Below, piece by piece: positions 1-13,900 of a stretch of DNA of 64,000 nucleotides (positions are counted from its first letter, which is position 1; every line of letters starts with the position of its first letter). The translations under genes and the position numbers were made by a program. The notes below the pieces were generated by a model. It was not told the DNA's origin and made no database searches. It saw only the letters and a list, made by a program, of their open reading frames with translations. The DNA is from Tragulus kanchil (lineage: Eukaryota > Chordata > Mammalia > Artiodactyla > Tragulidae): positions 252,957,330-253,021,329 of the forward strand of contig JAIOJX010000026.1 in assembly GCA_022376925.1 (NCBI GenBank). The letters run 5' to 3'.

Positions 1-252
1 GGTCCATCAAAACCACAAACCACTAAAATTTCAGAATATTCATTACTTTGTTCTCTAAATTATATAAACTGTTTCCTTTCATCAAAAAAATTAATTTAGA
101 AACTTTTTTATATTCATAGTCCCTATTCTGTATACAGAAAATATGGTTACTGTAATTATGACATACATTAATTGGACATATAGTATTCTATTGCTACTAA
201 CTATAAATTTAAAAACAGACAAATTATTTTTCCTCCAAAACACTTTTTTTTT

Positions 253-498
253 GGCCACTTCTATTGGCCTTTCATTTACTTCTTTGTTCTTTGGCCTGTG
301 TGAGCCTCCCATTGCAGTGGCCCCTCTCGTCACAGAGCACCGGCTCTGGGCACATGCGCTCCAGAGCTCTGACTCGGTAGTTGGACACATACGTCCAGCC
401 GCTCCGCGGCACGTGGGATCCTCCCAGGCCAGGGATAGAACCAGTGCCCTTTGCACCACAAGGCGGTGTCCTTACCCACTGGATCACAAAGGAAGCCC
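253..498 (-). mobile_element. Young tRNA-type SINE
   Basis: Read on the minus strand it starts near a gcttcc-type tRNA head with an A box and a B box (ggttc-type) and runs to a tail with agtggcc followed by an A-run. Same family as the copies listed below. Confidence 0.85.
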
Positions 499-741
499 CA
501 AAAAACTATTTTGCAAAATTAGCTATGCTTCTAAACAGAATCTCAAGTTAACTACAAAGTTATAATAACTTTTGTTGCTCATCTTATTGACATTTATAAT
601 TAATGTTAAGTATTTTAAAACACTACACAATTCTAGTTAAACTTTTCTAACATGCAGTGATGAGTTTATATGTTGTTAGACAAATTTCATGTGAGAGGAA
701 CATTGAACTTTTGTAAATTAAAAAATAATTTTAAATTGATT

Positions 742-970
742 ATTTATTTATTTTTCATCCATCTTTATTCTTCGGCCTGTGCAGGCCTACCATTGCAGTG
801 GCCTCTCTATTGCAGAGCACCAGCTCTGGATGCATGTGCTCCAGAGCGCTGGCTTGTAATTGGACACACTAGTCCAGCCACTCTGTGGTATGTGGGATCT
901 TCCTGGGCCAGGGATCACACCCCTTGCACTGCAAGGCAGACTCTTTACCCACTGGACCACCAGGGAAGTC
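742..970 (-). mobile_element. Young tRNA-type SINE (duplicated in block A)
   Basis: Minus-strand copy with the family body. It repeats without change at 1214-1442. Confidence 0.85.
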
Positions 971-1213
971 CAAAAAACTATTTTGCAAAATTAGCTATGC
1001 TTCTAAACAGAATCTCAAGTTAACTACAAAGTTATAATAACTTTTGTTGCTCATCTTATTGACATTTATAATTAATGTTAAGTATTTTAAAACACTACAC
1101 AATTCTAGTTAAACTTTTCTAACATGCAGTGATGAGTTTATATGTTGTTAGACAAATTTCATGTGAGAGGAACATTGAACTTTTGTAAATTAAAAAATAA
1201 TTTTAAATTGATT

Positions 1214-1442
1214 ATTTATTTATTTTTCATCCATCTTTATTCTTCGGCCTGTGCAGGCCTACCATTGCAGTGGCCTCTCTATTGCAGAGCACCAGCTCTG
1301 GATGCATGTGCTCCAGAGCGCTGGCTTGTAATTGGACACACTAGTCCAGCCACTCTGTGGTATGTGGGATCTTCCTGGGCCAGGGATCACACCCCTTGCA
1401 CTGCAAGGCAGACTCTTTACCCACTGGACCACCAGGGAAGTC
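1214..1442 (-). mobile_element. Young tRNA-type SINE (second copy of block A)
   Basis: Identical to 742-970. Confidence 0.85.
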
Positions 1443-1470
1443 CAACTTTTAAAAATTTTTTAACAGAATA

Positions 1471-1707
1471 AATATGGCTTCCCAGGTGGCTCAGTGGTAA
1501 AAAATCCATCTGCTATTGCAGGAGTCAAAGGAAATGCAATTTCAATCTCTGGGTTGGGAAGATGCCCTGGAGGAAGAAATGGCAACCCACCAGTATTCCT
1601 GTCTGAAAAAATCCCATGGATACAGGAGCCTGGTGACCTACATACAATTCATGGGGTTGCAAAGAATCAGACACAACTGAGTGACTGAGCATGCATGCAC
1701 AACAAAA
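1471..1707 (+). mobile_element. Bov-tA SINE
   Basis: Matches the ruminant Bov-tA pattern from memory: ggcttcccaggtggctcagt head, tgggaagatgccctggagga middle, acacaactgagtgactgagc end. Diverged from consensus. Confidence 0.85.
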
Positions 1708-1748
1708 TAAATACGGATAAAAAAATAAAATACATTCTTTAGAATTAC

Positions 1749-1924
1749 ATTTGCTATCTTGTTTCTGATGGCTCTTAGTCCTGCAAAAGATGTTAAACTA
1801 GCCAGAAAGCTGTGATTGCTATCACAATACAGGACAGCTTCTTCATAGCTTAAGCGGGGATCATCAACAAACCAATATTCATTCCCTTCTATTACAACTG
1901 GAGGTCCATGAATTCCAGTACGCT
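1749..1924 (-). CDS. LY75: LY75 exon 18: start of CTLD5
   Basis: The 176-bp exon enters with two bases (forming Glu with exon 17) and ends in phase 0. It encodes [20 protein letters not shown], then [19 protein letters not shown] and [19 protein letters not shown]. This is the N-terminal half of CTLD5, with a possible N-glycosylation site (NHS). The acceptor lies after a run of CTT repeats and the donor is GTAATT, a weak but valid GT site. The next exon is outside the window. Confidence 0.94.
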
Positions 1925-4900
1925 CTAAAGAAGAAGAAGAAGAAGAAAAAAAACAGCAGAATTACAACTGCATAAACCACACTGAACCCTCTCAGCATGC
2001 ATTCATGTTCAAAACTATTTTTACATAGTAATCCATTTAGATTACTGGCTATCTTTGGCCAGGGTAGTTTTGCCTGGAAGGATTCAAGGATTTCTGAGCC
2101 TGAGATGACTCTGTTAACTTCCTACACTCACAGAGAAAGATAAGTCCAGCTCAAGAGTCTCATCCCACACCAGCCAATCAACCTTCCCTGCTTGGAAATA
2201 CTTTATTGCATTTGAAGCCATGACAGAGAAGAAGCTGGCACTTAGACCTAGCCTTGAATAGTTAACTAAATATACCACTGAAAAGGTAAAAGCAACTTTG
2301 GATAAATTTTAGTTATCTTTACTCACCTGGATTGTACCAGTCTGGTATTTTTAGAGTATGACCTGTATAAGAAAGAAAGTGGCTAAAGTTTAGTATTCAA
2401 TTATAGACCATAGCCTACTTGCAATTTTGCTGAGATTTGTCGATTTCTGCCAAACCATTTTCTTTTTGTTTTTGTTTTTTTTTTGTTGTTGTTATTGTTA
2501 TTTTTTAAATTTTCTTTTAGGCCAAACCATTTCCTTTCATGTTATGATCACTTCCGTGTGAATTTTGTGGGGGCCTATGCTAAAGCTGTTTTTGTGGCAA
2601 CCAAAAAGGCAGATTTGTTAAATGTAGTATAACTAGCAGTTCTCTACCTTATACTATGGACGTCATAAAGAACTAGATGGATAAAATGCAGTTAATAATT
2701 AGAAAGTACAAATAGGTAAATGAATACACTTTCCATATCACAAGGAATGGGAATATGACTGAGATAATCATCACTGTAGGATGGGGTTGTTCAGGAACCA
2801 TATCTCCATCTAATGTAATCTGAATATACTTAGCTTAGTCAAGTTTACTGTCTCCCAAGATATCCTTGGGAAAAAATGTTCAACGATCCAGTACTGAAGC
2901 TTTGAGAGGAGACAAATCTGGGAGGAAAACAACCAAATTCACCCAGCAGGTAATATGGTACCGTACAAGGAATTAAGGTCTTTCAAGTTGGGTGAGTCGG
3001 TTTCCAAAGGCCCTCACTCTTCACTGCTGTGCTTTGCTTAATTCCCTGAGCCTCAACCGTCTATTTTATAAAAATGAAACTCTCCTCCCTAACTCACAAA
3101 GACAGTGTGAAAATCACAAAACCTCACCCTTATGCAAGCACCCCACACAGGGTCAGGCACAGAGGAGTTCCCCTCAGGCTGTTCATTCTGGTCATAGGTC
3201 ACAGTGGTTTCAAGCCAAAGATATAATTTGATGAATTTAAGAAAGTACAGGGTAAAACAGCCGTTCTTAATTTTGCCATTGTACCAGGGCCAACACATGA
3301 GAAGACCCTACTTAGAGGACTGCCTACATATCCAGCATCTGTAGATGCTTCTCTCTGACTCTGTCCTCTTTGAACTGGATAATTTTCATTAACAATGCTA
3401 CAAATCAGTTAAAAAATAGATGAGAGTTTCTTATTTGTAATCCTGCCTGTTCATTTGTATGTTGGGGGAAAGCTATGTCTAATCTATCAATTTCTTTAAA
3501 TTAGTGAGAAAAGCAAAATAAAAGCTGTATTTTTACACAAGATCAACAAACATGTCTGTGCATACAAGGCATCAAAACATACAATACAAAAAAGTTGTAT
3601 TTATAGGTCACTTTCCAAAAGCATTTTTATAAACCTTATTTTTGATACTGTTTTTTCAACTAAGAATTCTAAAAGAGTATATATCTCAATAGTGATTATG
3701 ATTTTTAAAAATTAGGCTGTCAAATTTTTTTTTTTTAGAGAGAGGAGGGACTAATTAGAATTAGTTGGATGGGATAATAAAAAAGACAACTAGTAAAAAG
3801 GCTTGGGGATTTGGGCTGTTGAAGAGGTCAACTACTTCAATAAAACCAGAAAACAGAGATTAATACAGGAGTATTCAGTTGAGCAGGTTTTGGCTGTTGT
3901 AACAACCAAGAAAATATCCAACTAGTCAATGAGACACACTGTAATTCAGACACTTAGGGATTTTCAAAGGGAAGTTAACATAACATTTATACCCTGGATC
4001 AAACCATCATTGATTGTTTCAAATGACTGCAAATAGGTTGAGCCAAGATGTTCTTTAGTTTTTAATTTTAATTTGTTTCTGCATTGGAAAGAGCAGGGGT
4101 GCAATTATTTAAAAGATGTATTTATTTGGGGCTTCCCTGGTAGTCCAGTGGGTAAGGACACCGCCTTGCAGTGCAAGGGGTGCCGGTTCGATCCCTGGCC
4201 TGGGAAGATCCCACGTGCCGCGGAGCGGCTGGACTGATGTGTCCAATCACCGAGCCGGAGCTCTGGGTGCATGTGCCCAGAGCAGGTGCTCTGTAGGCCA
4301 TGATGGGAGGACAGGCCCCGCACCCCACACAGGGTCAGGCACAGAGGAGTTCCCCTCAGGCTGTTCATTCTGGTCATAGGTCACAGTGGTTTCAAGCCAA
4401 AGATATAATTTGATGAATTTAAGAAAGTACAGGGTAAAACAGCCGTTCTTAATTTTGCCATTGTACCAGGGCCAACACATGAGAAGACCCTACTTAGAGG
4501 ACTGCCTACATATCCAGCATCTGTAGATGCTTCTCTCTGACTCTGTCCTCTTTGAACTGGATAATTTTCATTAACAATGCTACAAATCAGTTAAAAAATA
4601 GATGAGAGTTTCTTATTTGTAATCCTGCCTGTTCATTTGTATGTTGGGGGAAAGCTATGTCTAATCTATCAATTTCTTTAAATTAGTGAGAAAAGCAAAA
4701 TAAAAGCTGTATTTTTACACAAGATCAACAAACATGTCTGTGCATACAAGGCATCAAAACATACAATACAAAAAAGTTGTATTTATAGGTCACTTTCCAA
4801 AAGCATTTTTATAAACCTTATTTTTGATACTGTTTTTTCAACTAAGAATTCTAAAAGAGTATATATCTCAATAGTGATTATGATTTTTAAAAATTAGGCT

Positions 4901-7900
4901 GTCAAATTTTTTTTTTTTAGAGAGAGGAGGGACTAATTAGAATTAGTTGGATGGGATAATAAAAAAGACAACTAGTAAAAAGGCTTGGGGATTTGGGCTG
5001 TTGAAGAGGTCAACTACTTCAATAAAACCAGAAAACAGAGATTAATACAGGAGTATTCAGTTGAGCAGGTTTTGGCTGTTGTAACAACCAAGAAAATATC
5101 CAACTAGTCAATGAGACACACTGTAATTCAGACACTTAGGGATTTTCAAAGGGAAGTTAACATAACATTTATACCCTGGATCAAACCATCATTGATTGTT
5201 TCAAATGACTGCAAATAGGTTGAGCCAAGATGTTCTTTAGTTTTTAATTTTAATTTGTTTCTGCATTGGAAAGAGCAGGGGTGCAATTATTTAAAAGATG
5301 TATTTATTTGGGGCTTCCCTGGTAGTCCAGTGGGTAAGGACACCGCCTCGCAGTGCAAGAGGCGCCAGTTTGATCCCTGGCCTGGGAAGATTCCACGTGC
5401 TGCAGAGCGGCTGGACTGACATGTCCAATTACCGAGCTGGAGCTCTGGAGTGCATGTGCCCAGAGCAGGTGCTCTGTGACGAGAGAGGCCACTGTGATGG
5501 GAGGCCCACACAGGCCAAAGAACAAAGATAAATAAATGAAAGACCAATAGAAGTGACCAAAAAAAAAAAAAAAAAAAAAGACGTATTTATTCGGTTACCT
5601 GATTTATATTTTCTAAGCAAATATAAATAAAACCAAAAAATATGAAAACTACATTTTTCTGTGGTTGCTGGGTTGTCATTTCTAAGGTTTTCCTAATGTA
5701 AACTCTAGAGTGTGCTTCATCCCTCACACGAGAGGCAGGGGAAAAGCTACTAGGAAAATTAAGGGCATACTTTATTAGCACACTTTGGAGGAAGCAAGGA
5801 TACTCTCTGAGGCATGCCAAATGCCAAAGAATAGTGTTAACAACTAATGCTTCAAGACAGAGACATTGTCCAAGTTAAATCCGTTACTTTGCCACTTGTT
5901 CAAAAGGTATCCAAACTGATTCTCCTTTGTTCCTCTTTGAAGTTAATCAATAATCAGGGCTAATTCAGATATAATTTTTCCTTTGGGAAAACCCCATCAA
6001 CACACACACACACACACACACACACTTCCTTTTTTATTAAGGATCTCTTCAGTCTGCCTTTATGAAAGAGACTTGCCAGATATTGTCCTGAATGCTGCAC
6101 CTGAAGGTTTTTTTTTTGTTTTTTTTTTAAAGATTTGTTTATTTGGCTGTGCCAGGCCTTAGTTGCGGCATGCAGGATCTTTAGTTGTAGCATGTGGGAT
6201 CTAATTCCCTGACCAGGGATCAAATCCAGGCCTCCTGTACTGGGAGCACAGAGTCTGAGCCACTGGGCCATGAGGAAGTCTGAAGCTCTGTCAAAGGCAA
6301 GGTGGCTTTTCTTAGGAAAAAACAAACTACTAACTGGCATGAGATAATCTTAGGGTTCTTGGATATCCTCGTAAGAGGATATCCCTTTAGATTCAATGAG
6401 CTGTTCACATTCAGCTCAGAAATTCCTCTTGGGACTTCCTGTGCATTCACCATTATATTAACTAATCTAATGTATCTAAAATCTGCTTAAAAATAATTTG
6501 GCAGTTGAAATCTTACCACTTTCCTTAATTCACCCTTGACATTTTCCCACTATAAAGTGAAGTTAAAGGACATCTATTTATTATCTTTCCTTTTTTTGTC
6601 ACCAAGGGCTCTACTATTAAGCTGGTGCCTTGAACTTGCATGAGGTAAACTATCAGTAATTTTGAGCTCACTGAAAACTATTTCTAAATTGTAAAATTTA
6701 GATTTGATTTCCTGACTTCATTTCCCCAAATTTGATTTCTTGACTTTTGCTTCATTCTTCCCAAGCTTGTCTTCATTCTGTCCTTCATTTTGCAACAAAA
6801 TATGAAAACTACATTTTTCTGTGGTTGCTGGGTTGTCATTTCTAAGGTTTTCCTAATGTAAACTCTAGAGTGTGCTTCATCCCTCACACGAGAGGCAGGG
6901 GAAAAGCTACTAGGAAAATTAAGGGCATACTTTATTAGCACACTTTGGAGGAAGCAAGGATACTCTCTGAGGCATGCCAAATGCCAAAGAATAGTGTTAA
7001 CAACTAATGCTTCAAGACAGAGACATTGTCCAAGTTAAATCCGTTACTTTGCCACTTGTTCAAAAGGTATCCAAACTGATTCTCCTTTGTTCCTCTTTGA
7101 AGTTAATCAATAATCAGGGCTAATTCAGATATAATTTTTCCTTTGGGAAAACCCCATCAACACACACACACACACACACACACACACTTCCTTTTTTATT
7201 AAGGATCTCTTCAGTCTGCCTTTATGAAAGAGACTTGCCAGATATTGTCCTGAATGCTGCACCTGAAGGTTTTTTTTTTGTTTTTTTTTTAAAGATTTGT
7301 TTATTTGGCTGTGCCAGGCCTTAGTTGCGGCATGCAGGATCTTTAGTTGTAGCATGTGGGATCTAATTCCCTGACCAGGGATCAAATCCAGGCCTCCTGT
7401 ACTGGGAGCACAGAGTCTGAGCCACTGGGCCATGAGGAAGTCTGAAGCTCTGTCAAAGGCAAGGTGGCTTTTCTTAGGAAAAAACAAACTACTAACTGGC
7501 ATGAGATAATCTTAGGGTTCTTGGATATCCTCGTAAGAGGATATCCCTTTAGATTCAATGAGCTGTTCACATTCAGCTCAGAAATTCCTCTTGGGACTTC
7601 CTGTGCATTCACCATTATATTAACTAATCTAATGTATCTAAAATCTGCTTAAAAATAATTTGGCAGTTGAAATCTTACCACTTTCCTTAATTCACCCTTG
7701 ACATTTTCCCACTATAAAGTGAAGTTAAAGGACATCTATTTATTATCTTTCCTTTTTTTGTCACCAAGGGCTCTACTATTAAGCTGGTGCCTTGAACTTG
7801 CATGAGGTAAACTATCAGTAATTTTGAGCTCACTGAAAACTATTTCTAAATTGTAAAATTTAGATTTGATTTCCTGACTTCATTTCCCCAAATTTGATTT

Positions 7901-10900
7901 CTTGACTTTTGCTTCATTCTTCCCAAGCTTGTCTTCATTCTGTCCTTCATTTTGCAACAAAATTTTTAAAATGATTAAATGATTCCCTTTGTCTCTTGAA
8001 ATAATCTTCCAAAGTCCTAATTCCCCTAAATTTGCCTTAAATTGTATCTCCTATACAAATATTTTCATGATAAAAGAGGAAAGTAGTATGTAATTTCAAC
8101 AAGGCAGCCTTTCACTAGGGGTAGGAATCCAGCAGGATGGAGTTTAATATATTAACTATATTATCAAAGGCTTTCCAAATTATAATTAAAGACTAACACG
8201 CTCTCTTAGGTACTTTGTTCAGCAGTCACAATGTTCACATGAGAAGACTGGGAACAGGAATAACTACCACTTACCTTTTGGAATCTGGCACATCCATTCA
8301 AGTTGTGTATCACAAGCAAAAGGCCTTAGATTAATAAATTCTCTGTCTTCATAGAAATACCACCTTCTTCCCCATGGCCTTTGAATGACCTAAAGGAGGA
8401 AGAGGATTGTAGGATATTTAAGGTTGTCTTTATACAACATTAAACTGTAAGACTTATGGTGTTTATCTCTACTTTATTTCTAGCACCTAAGAGACATGTT
8501 TATGAATGAACACGTGATAGAATGCTGTGTTTAAGCTGTAACCACCTAAGCAAGAGCCTTCAAGGGGAATTACAAAGGAAATATAGCCTTGAGTCATGTT
8601 TAAGTACAAATGCAAATTACTGTTGTTGTGTTTTTTCTGTTTTTTGTTGCTATAAAATAGCAGAATCTTGCAAATTTTGGAAAGATCAAGCTAGAAAAGA
8701 ATATTCTGTTCAGCGGTTTTCAAACACCAGGCTGTGGTCACAGCGCATCTGTGAAAAGTGACATGAAGGTCTGGTATGAGGAACCCAAGCTTCTTCTTTA
8801 GTGTCGGTTTGCGTTCCTGGGGTATTGCCTTCCTCTGTGTGGTCTAAGATGACTGTCTACAAATTCCAGCCAGCAAGCAACAGGGAAAGAAAAGGGGAGG
8901 ACAAGATCTGGTAGGAGCAACCATCGGTTTTGGGACCATTTGCTCTCTTTTTAAAAACACTTCATTTATTTATTTATTTTGGGTCCATGGTGGTTCATTG
9001 TAGCTGCATTTTGTGGACTTTCTCTAGTTGTGGTCAATGGAGGCTATTTTTCACTGTGGTGAGTGGGCTTCTCATTACAGTACCTTCTCTTATTGCAGAG
9101 CACAGACTCTAGGCTTGTGGGTTTCTGCAGTTGCAGCATATGGGCTTTAGCAGTTGTGACTTGTGGGCTCTGGAGCATATGGGTTTCAGCAGTTGTGGTG
9201 GACAGGCTTAGTTGCCCTGCAGTAACTGGAATCTTACCAGACCAGGGATTGAACCCATGTCCAATCCCTGCATTGGCAGGTAGATTCTCAACCACTGGAC
9301 CACCAGGAAACTTGGGCTATTTCCTCTTAAACTTGGGGCTGGCAATAAGACTAGGAATAACAAAAACAAAAACTTACCTTTTGGAATCTGGCACATCCAT
9401 TCAAGTTGTGTATCACAAGCAAAAGGCCTTAGATTAATAAATTCTCTGTCTTCATAGAAATACCACCTTCTTCCCCATGGCCTTTGAATGACCTAAAGGA
9501 GGAAGAGGATTGTAGGATATTTAAGGTTGTCTTTATACAACATTAAACTGTAAGACTTATGGTGTTTATCTCTACTTTATTTCTAGCACCTAAGAGACAT
9601 GTTTATGAATGAACACGTGATAGAATGCTGTGTTTAAGCTGTAACCACCTAAGCAAGAGCCTTCAAGGGGAATTACAAAGGAAATATAGCCTTGAGTCAT
9701 GTTTAAGTACAAATGCAAATTACTGTTGTTGTGTTTTTTCTGTTTTTTGTTGCTATAAAATAGCAGAATCTTGCAAATTTTGGAAAGATCAAGCTAGAAA
9801 AGAATATTCTGTTCAGCGGTTTTCAAACACCAGGCTGTGGTCACAGCGCATCTGTGAAAAGTGACATGAAGGTCTGGTATGAGGAACCCAAGCTTCTTCT
9901 TTAGTGTCGGTTTGCGTTCCTGGGGTATTGCCTTCCTCTGTGTGGTCTAAGATGACTGTCTACAAATTCCAGCCAGCAAGCAACAGGGAAAGAAAAGGGG
10001 AGGACAAGATCTGGTAGGAGCAACCATCGGTTTTGGGACCATTTGCTCTCTTTTTAAAAACACTTCATTTATTTATTTATTTTGGGTCCATGGTGGTTCA
10101 TTGTAGCTGCATGTGTGTGGACTTTCTCTAGTTGTGGTCAATGGAGGCTATTTTTCACTGTGGTGAGTGGGCTTCTCATTACAGTACCTTCTCTTATTGC
10201 AGAGCACAGACTCTAGGCTTGTGGGTTTCTGCAGTTGCAGCATATGGGCTTTAGCAGTTGTGACTTGTGGGCTCTGGAGCATATGGGTTTCAGCAGTTGT
10301 GGTGGACAGGCTTAGTTGCCCTGCAGTAACTGGAATCTTACCAGACCAGGGATTGAACCCATGTCCAATCCCTGCATTGGCAGGTAGATTCTCAACCACT
10401 GGACCACCAGGGAAACTTGGGCTATTTCCTCTTAAAGGCAAGATCTGGAGGGTACCGTGGCAGGTGAAGTAAGATTCTCCTTCCAGACATTGCCCTAGTT
10501 GGCCTTGTTCCTGATTAGTATCACTTCTGTTTAGTTTTTTGGTAGGTTTTTCCAATCTCTTCACACATAGGGGCTCAATTTACATAGAACATATTTTATT
10601 GCATTAGTGTTGCAGAAACTTCACAAACTTCCACTGAGTTTTCACCCTTTCATGTGTTAAATTGGGAATTATATAAAAATGGTATAAGGCTAGAGAGTGT
10701 TTTACTAAAAATAGTTACTTCAAAATAATGTTTTCCAATGGCCCTCTCAGTCCTTTGCCTCAACCTTCTTGTAACACTGTTAGTCAATCATATTCTTGAA
10801 TCTCTTTCTTTTTTTTGGGCGGGAGTCGGGTTGGAGAGGGAGGGGAGTGAGCGGGCCACTTCTATTGGTCTTTCATTTCTCTATTTTCATCCATCTTTGT

Positions 10901-13900
10901 TCTTTGGCTCCTCTGGGCCTCCCATCGCGGTGGCGTCTGTCACTGCAGGGCACCGGCTCTGGGCACAAGCGCTCCAGAGCTCCGGCTCGGCAATTGGACA
11001 CATCAGTCCTGCCACCCCGCGGCACGTGGGATCTTCCCAGGCCAGGGCTCGAACCGGCGCCCCCTGCACCGCAAGGCGGTGTCCTTACCCACTGGACCAC
11101 CAGGGGAAGCCCTTGAATCTCTTTCTTGTGCTTAATTGCAAGGATATTTTCTAGACATCTCGTCCCTCTTCATCTTACATTTTATATGTTGGTGATAATC
11201 ACCCTAAATCCATTCCTTGGACCTTTGTGCTTTTTTCCTTTTCTTTTTTTCTTTTTGGCCACACCACATGGCTTGCAAAGCTCAGTTACCTGACCAGGAA
11301 TTGAATACCAAGTCATGACAGTGAAATAGGCTTGTGGGTTCTGCAGTCAATATGGGCTTTAGCAGTTGTGACTTGTGGGCTCTGGAGCATATGGGTTTCA
11401 GCAGTTGTGGTGGACAGGCTTAGTTGCCCTGCAGTAACTGGAATCTTACCAGACCAGGGATTGAACCCATGTCCAATCCCTGCATTGGCAGGTAGATTCT
11501 CAACCACTGGACCACCAGGGAAACTTGGGCTATTTCCTCTTAAAGGCAAGATCTGGAGGGTACCGTGGCAGGTGAAGTAAGATTCTCCTTCCAGACATTG
11601 CCCTAGTTGGCCTTGTTCCTGATTAGTATCACTTCTGTTTAGTTTTTTGGTAGGTTTTTCCAATCTCTTCACACATAGGGGCTCAATTTACATAGAACAT
11701 ATTTTATTGCATTAGTGTTGCAGAAACTTCACAAACTTCCACTGAGTTTTCACCCTTTCATGTGTTAAATTGGGAATTATATAAAAATGGTATAAGGCTA
11801 GAGAGTGTTTTACTAAAAATAGTTACTTCAAAATAATGTTTTCCAATGGCCCTCTCAGTCCTTTGCCTCAACCTTCTTGTAACACTGTTAGTCAATCATA
11901 TTCTTGAATCTCTTTCTTTTTTTTGGGCGGGAGTCGGGTTCGGGAGGGAGGGAGGGGAGCCGGCGGGCCACTTCTATTGGTCTTTCGTTTCTCTCTGTTC
12001 ATCCGTCTTTGTTCTTTGGCTCCTGTGGGCCTCCCATCGCGGTGGCGTCTGTCGCTGCAGGGCACCGGCTCTGAGCGCGTGCGCTCCAGAGCTCCGGCTC
12101 GGCAATTGGACACATCAGTCCTGCCACCCCGCGGCACGTGGGATCTTCCCAGGCCAGGGCTCGAACCGGCGCCCCCTGCACCGCAAGGCGGTGTCCTTAC
12201 CCACTGGACCACCAGGGGAAGCCCTTGAATCTCTTTCTTGTGCTTAATTGCAAGGATATTTTCTAGACATCTCGTCCCTCTTCATCTTACATTTTATATG
12301 TTGGTGATAATCACCCTAAATCCATTCCTTGGACCTTTGTGCTTTTTTCCTTTTCTTTTTTTCTTTTTGGCCACACCACATGGCTTGCAAAAGCTCAGTT
12401 ACCTGACCAGGAATTGAATACCAAGTCATGACAGTGAAATCCCTGAATCCTAACCAATACGTCACCAGAGAACTCTTTTTTTAAAATGAACATTTTTTCT
12501 TCAACTTCAGTTTCTTGATTCTAACTTACTACAGGGATATTTCTTACTGTAAGCTTGGATTCAAAACATCAGTTAAAGCAAAACGTATTACTTTTTTCTC
12601 CATTGTAGCTCAGCTGGTAAAGAATCTGCCTGCAATACAGGAGACCCCAGTTCAATTCCTGGGTTGGGAAGATCCCCTGGAGAAGGGATGGGTTACCCAC
12701 TTCAGTATTTTGCCTGGAGAATTCTATGGCTTGTAAAGAGTTGGGCACGAGTGAGCGACTTGAAAAAAACCTTTTTTTCTCCATAAACAAGTTACCCCTT
12801 CTGTTTCTATAAATGGCATACAACATAGTAGACCCAGACACTTGGGTTTAAATTTCAGTTTGGTAATCATGCAAGTTACTCAGGGCTCACATTTCTTTCT
12901 CTTGAGATGGATACAGTAAGAGTACCTACCTCATGTGTGTGTGTGTGTGTGTGTCTATGTGTGTGTGTGTTAGTCACTCAGTAGTGTCTGCCTCTTTGCA
13001 CCTCATGGATTATAGCCTGCCAGGCTCCTCTGTCCACAGATTCTCCAAGCAAGAATACTGAAATGGATGTCCCTTCTCCAGGGATCAAACCTGGGCCTCT
13101 GGTATTGCAGGCAGATTCTTTACCATCTGAACCACAGGGAAGCCCACCTACCACATAGGGCTGTTTAAATATTAAGTGTGATAATCCATGTGACATGACT
13201 GTGCCTGGCTCACGAGTCAACAGGTGTTAGCTGGTGCATCATCACCACCACCACCAGCAGCATCACTCTCCTGTAATACTCTTGTACTTGCATAAAACGG
13301 ACACGTTGTCACAGCTCCTGTAATTGCTTGTCTATTGTCTTTATCTCCTACTAGATTATAAATTCTGTGAAGGCAACAACTATTTTATATTTTGTCATTG
13401 TTGACCCCCTGAGAGTATCACAGACCGCTTGGTCATACTACTTATGGAATAAAAAACGAATGAAGTGGGATTTCCCTGGTAGTTCATTGGTTGAGAATCC
13501 ACCTGCTAATGCAGGGGACCTGGGTTCGATTCCTGGTCCAGGAAGATTTCACATGCTGAGAGGCAACCAAGCCCTGCATGCCACAACTTCGGAGCCAGTG
13601 GTCTAGAGCCTGCAAGGCACGAATACTGAAGCTTGCATGTCTAAGCCTGTGCTCTGCAACAGAAAAGCCACTACAACGAGAAGCCCACACACTGCAACAA
13701 AGAGTAGTTCCTGTTCACTGCAACTAGAGAAAGCCCATGCAGAGCAAAAAGATCCAGCATAGCCAACAATAAACATATCTGAAAAGTTTTTTTAAAAAAC
13801 GAATCTGTAAAACAAACAAAAAATTAATGAAGACTGCAAAGGAAGAGGGCTAACTGGTCTATGTCTTCTGGTCCTATCTGACTGTTGTATCTTGAAATTT

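Larger units (their letters stand above)
499..1442. repeat. Tandem block duplication A, 472-bp unit
   Basis: Units 499-970 and 971-1442 look identical. The unit is intron plus a minus-strand young SINE. It begins at the end of an earlier SINE of the same family (253-498), so this one could also arise by unequal crossing-over between SINEs. It is the only unit far from 1.1 kb. Confidence 0.93.
1..1748 (-). other. LY75: LY75 intron after exon 18 (partial)
   Basis: No exon seen. It holds three copies of the young tRNA-type SINE (253-498, 742-970, 1214-1442), a 472-bp tandem duplication and a Bov-tA SINE (1471-1707). The rest is AT-rich. Confidence 0.85.
5641..7962. repeat. Tandem block duplication C, 1160-bp unit
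   Basis: Units 5641-6800 and 6801-7962. The visible difference is two bases in a CA repeat (6001-6024 against 7161-7186). The join lies in an A-run shared by both ends. Confidence 0.95.
2363..8274 (-). other. LY75: LY75 intron 16
   Basis: No coding signal. It contains two block duplications (3138-5500 and 5641-7962), two copies of a young SINE, CA repeats and a CHR-like SINE in two copies. 2460-2515 is T-rich low-complexity sequence. The rest is unremarkable intron. Confidence 0.8.
8270..10435. repeat. Tandem block duplication D, 1103-bp offset, with exon 16
   Basis: Unit 1 starts at 8270 or slightly earlier and matches up to 9330. Then 42 bases of poorly matching filler (9331-9372) lead into unit 2. 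The filler resembles a corrupted copy of the sequence left of unit 1. Confidence 0.94.
10215..12440. repeat. Tandem block duplication E, about 1110-bp unit
   Basis: Units 10215-11327 and 11328 to about 12440. It overlaps the end of duplication D, so part of a CHR-like SINE occurs three times. The start of unit 2 has several small deletions. The GC-rich young SINE inside differs between units by some 15-20 bases while the rest is identical. Confidence 0.93.
12828..13235 (+). mobile_element. MIR, split by a TG repeat and Bov-tA
   Basis: Left part about 12828-12930 (agagtacctacctcat) and right part 13150-13235 (tgtgcctggctcacgag) are MIR-like. The Bov-tA lies between them. Confidence 0.65.
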
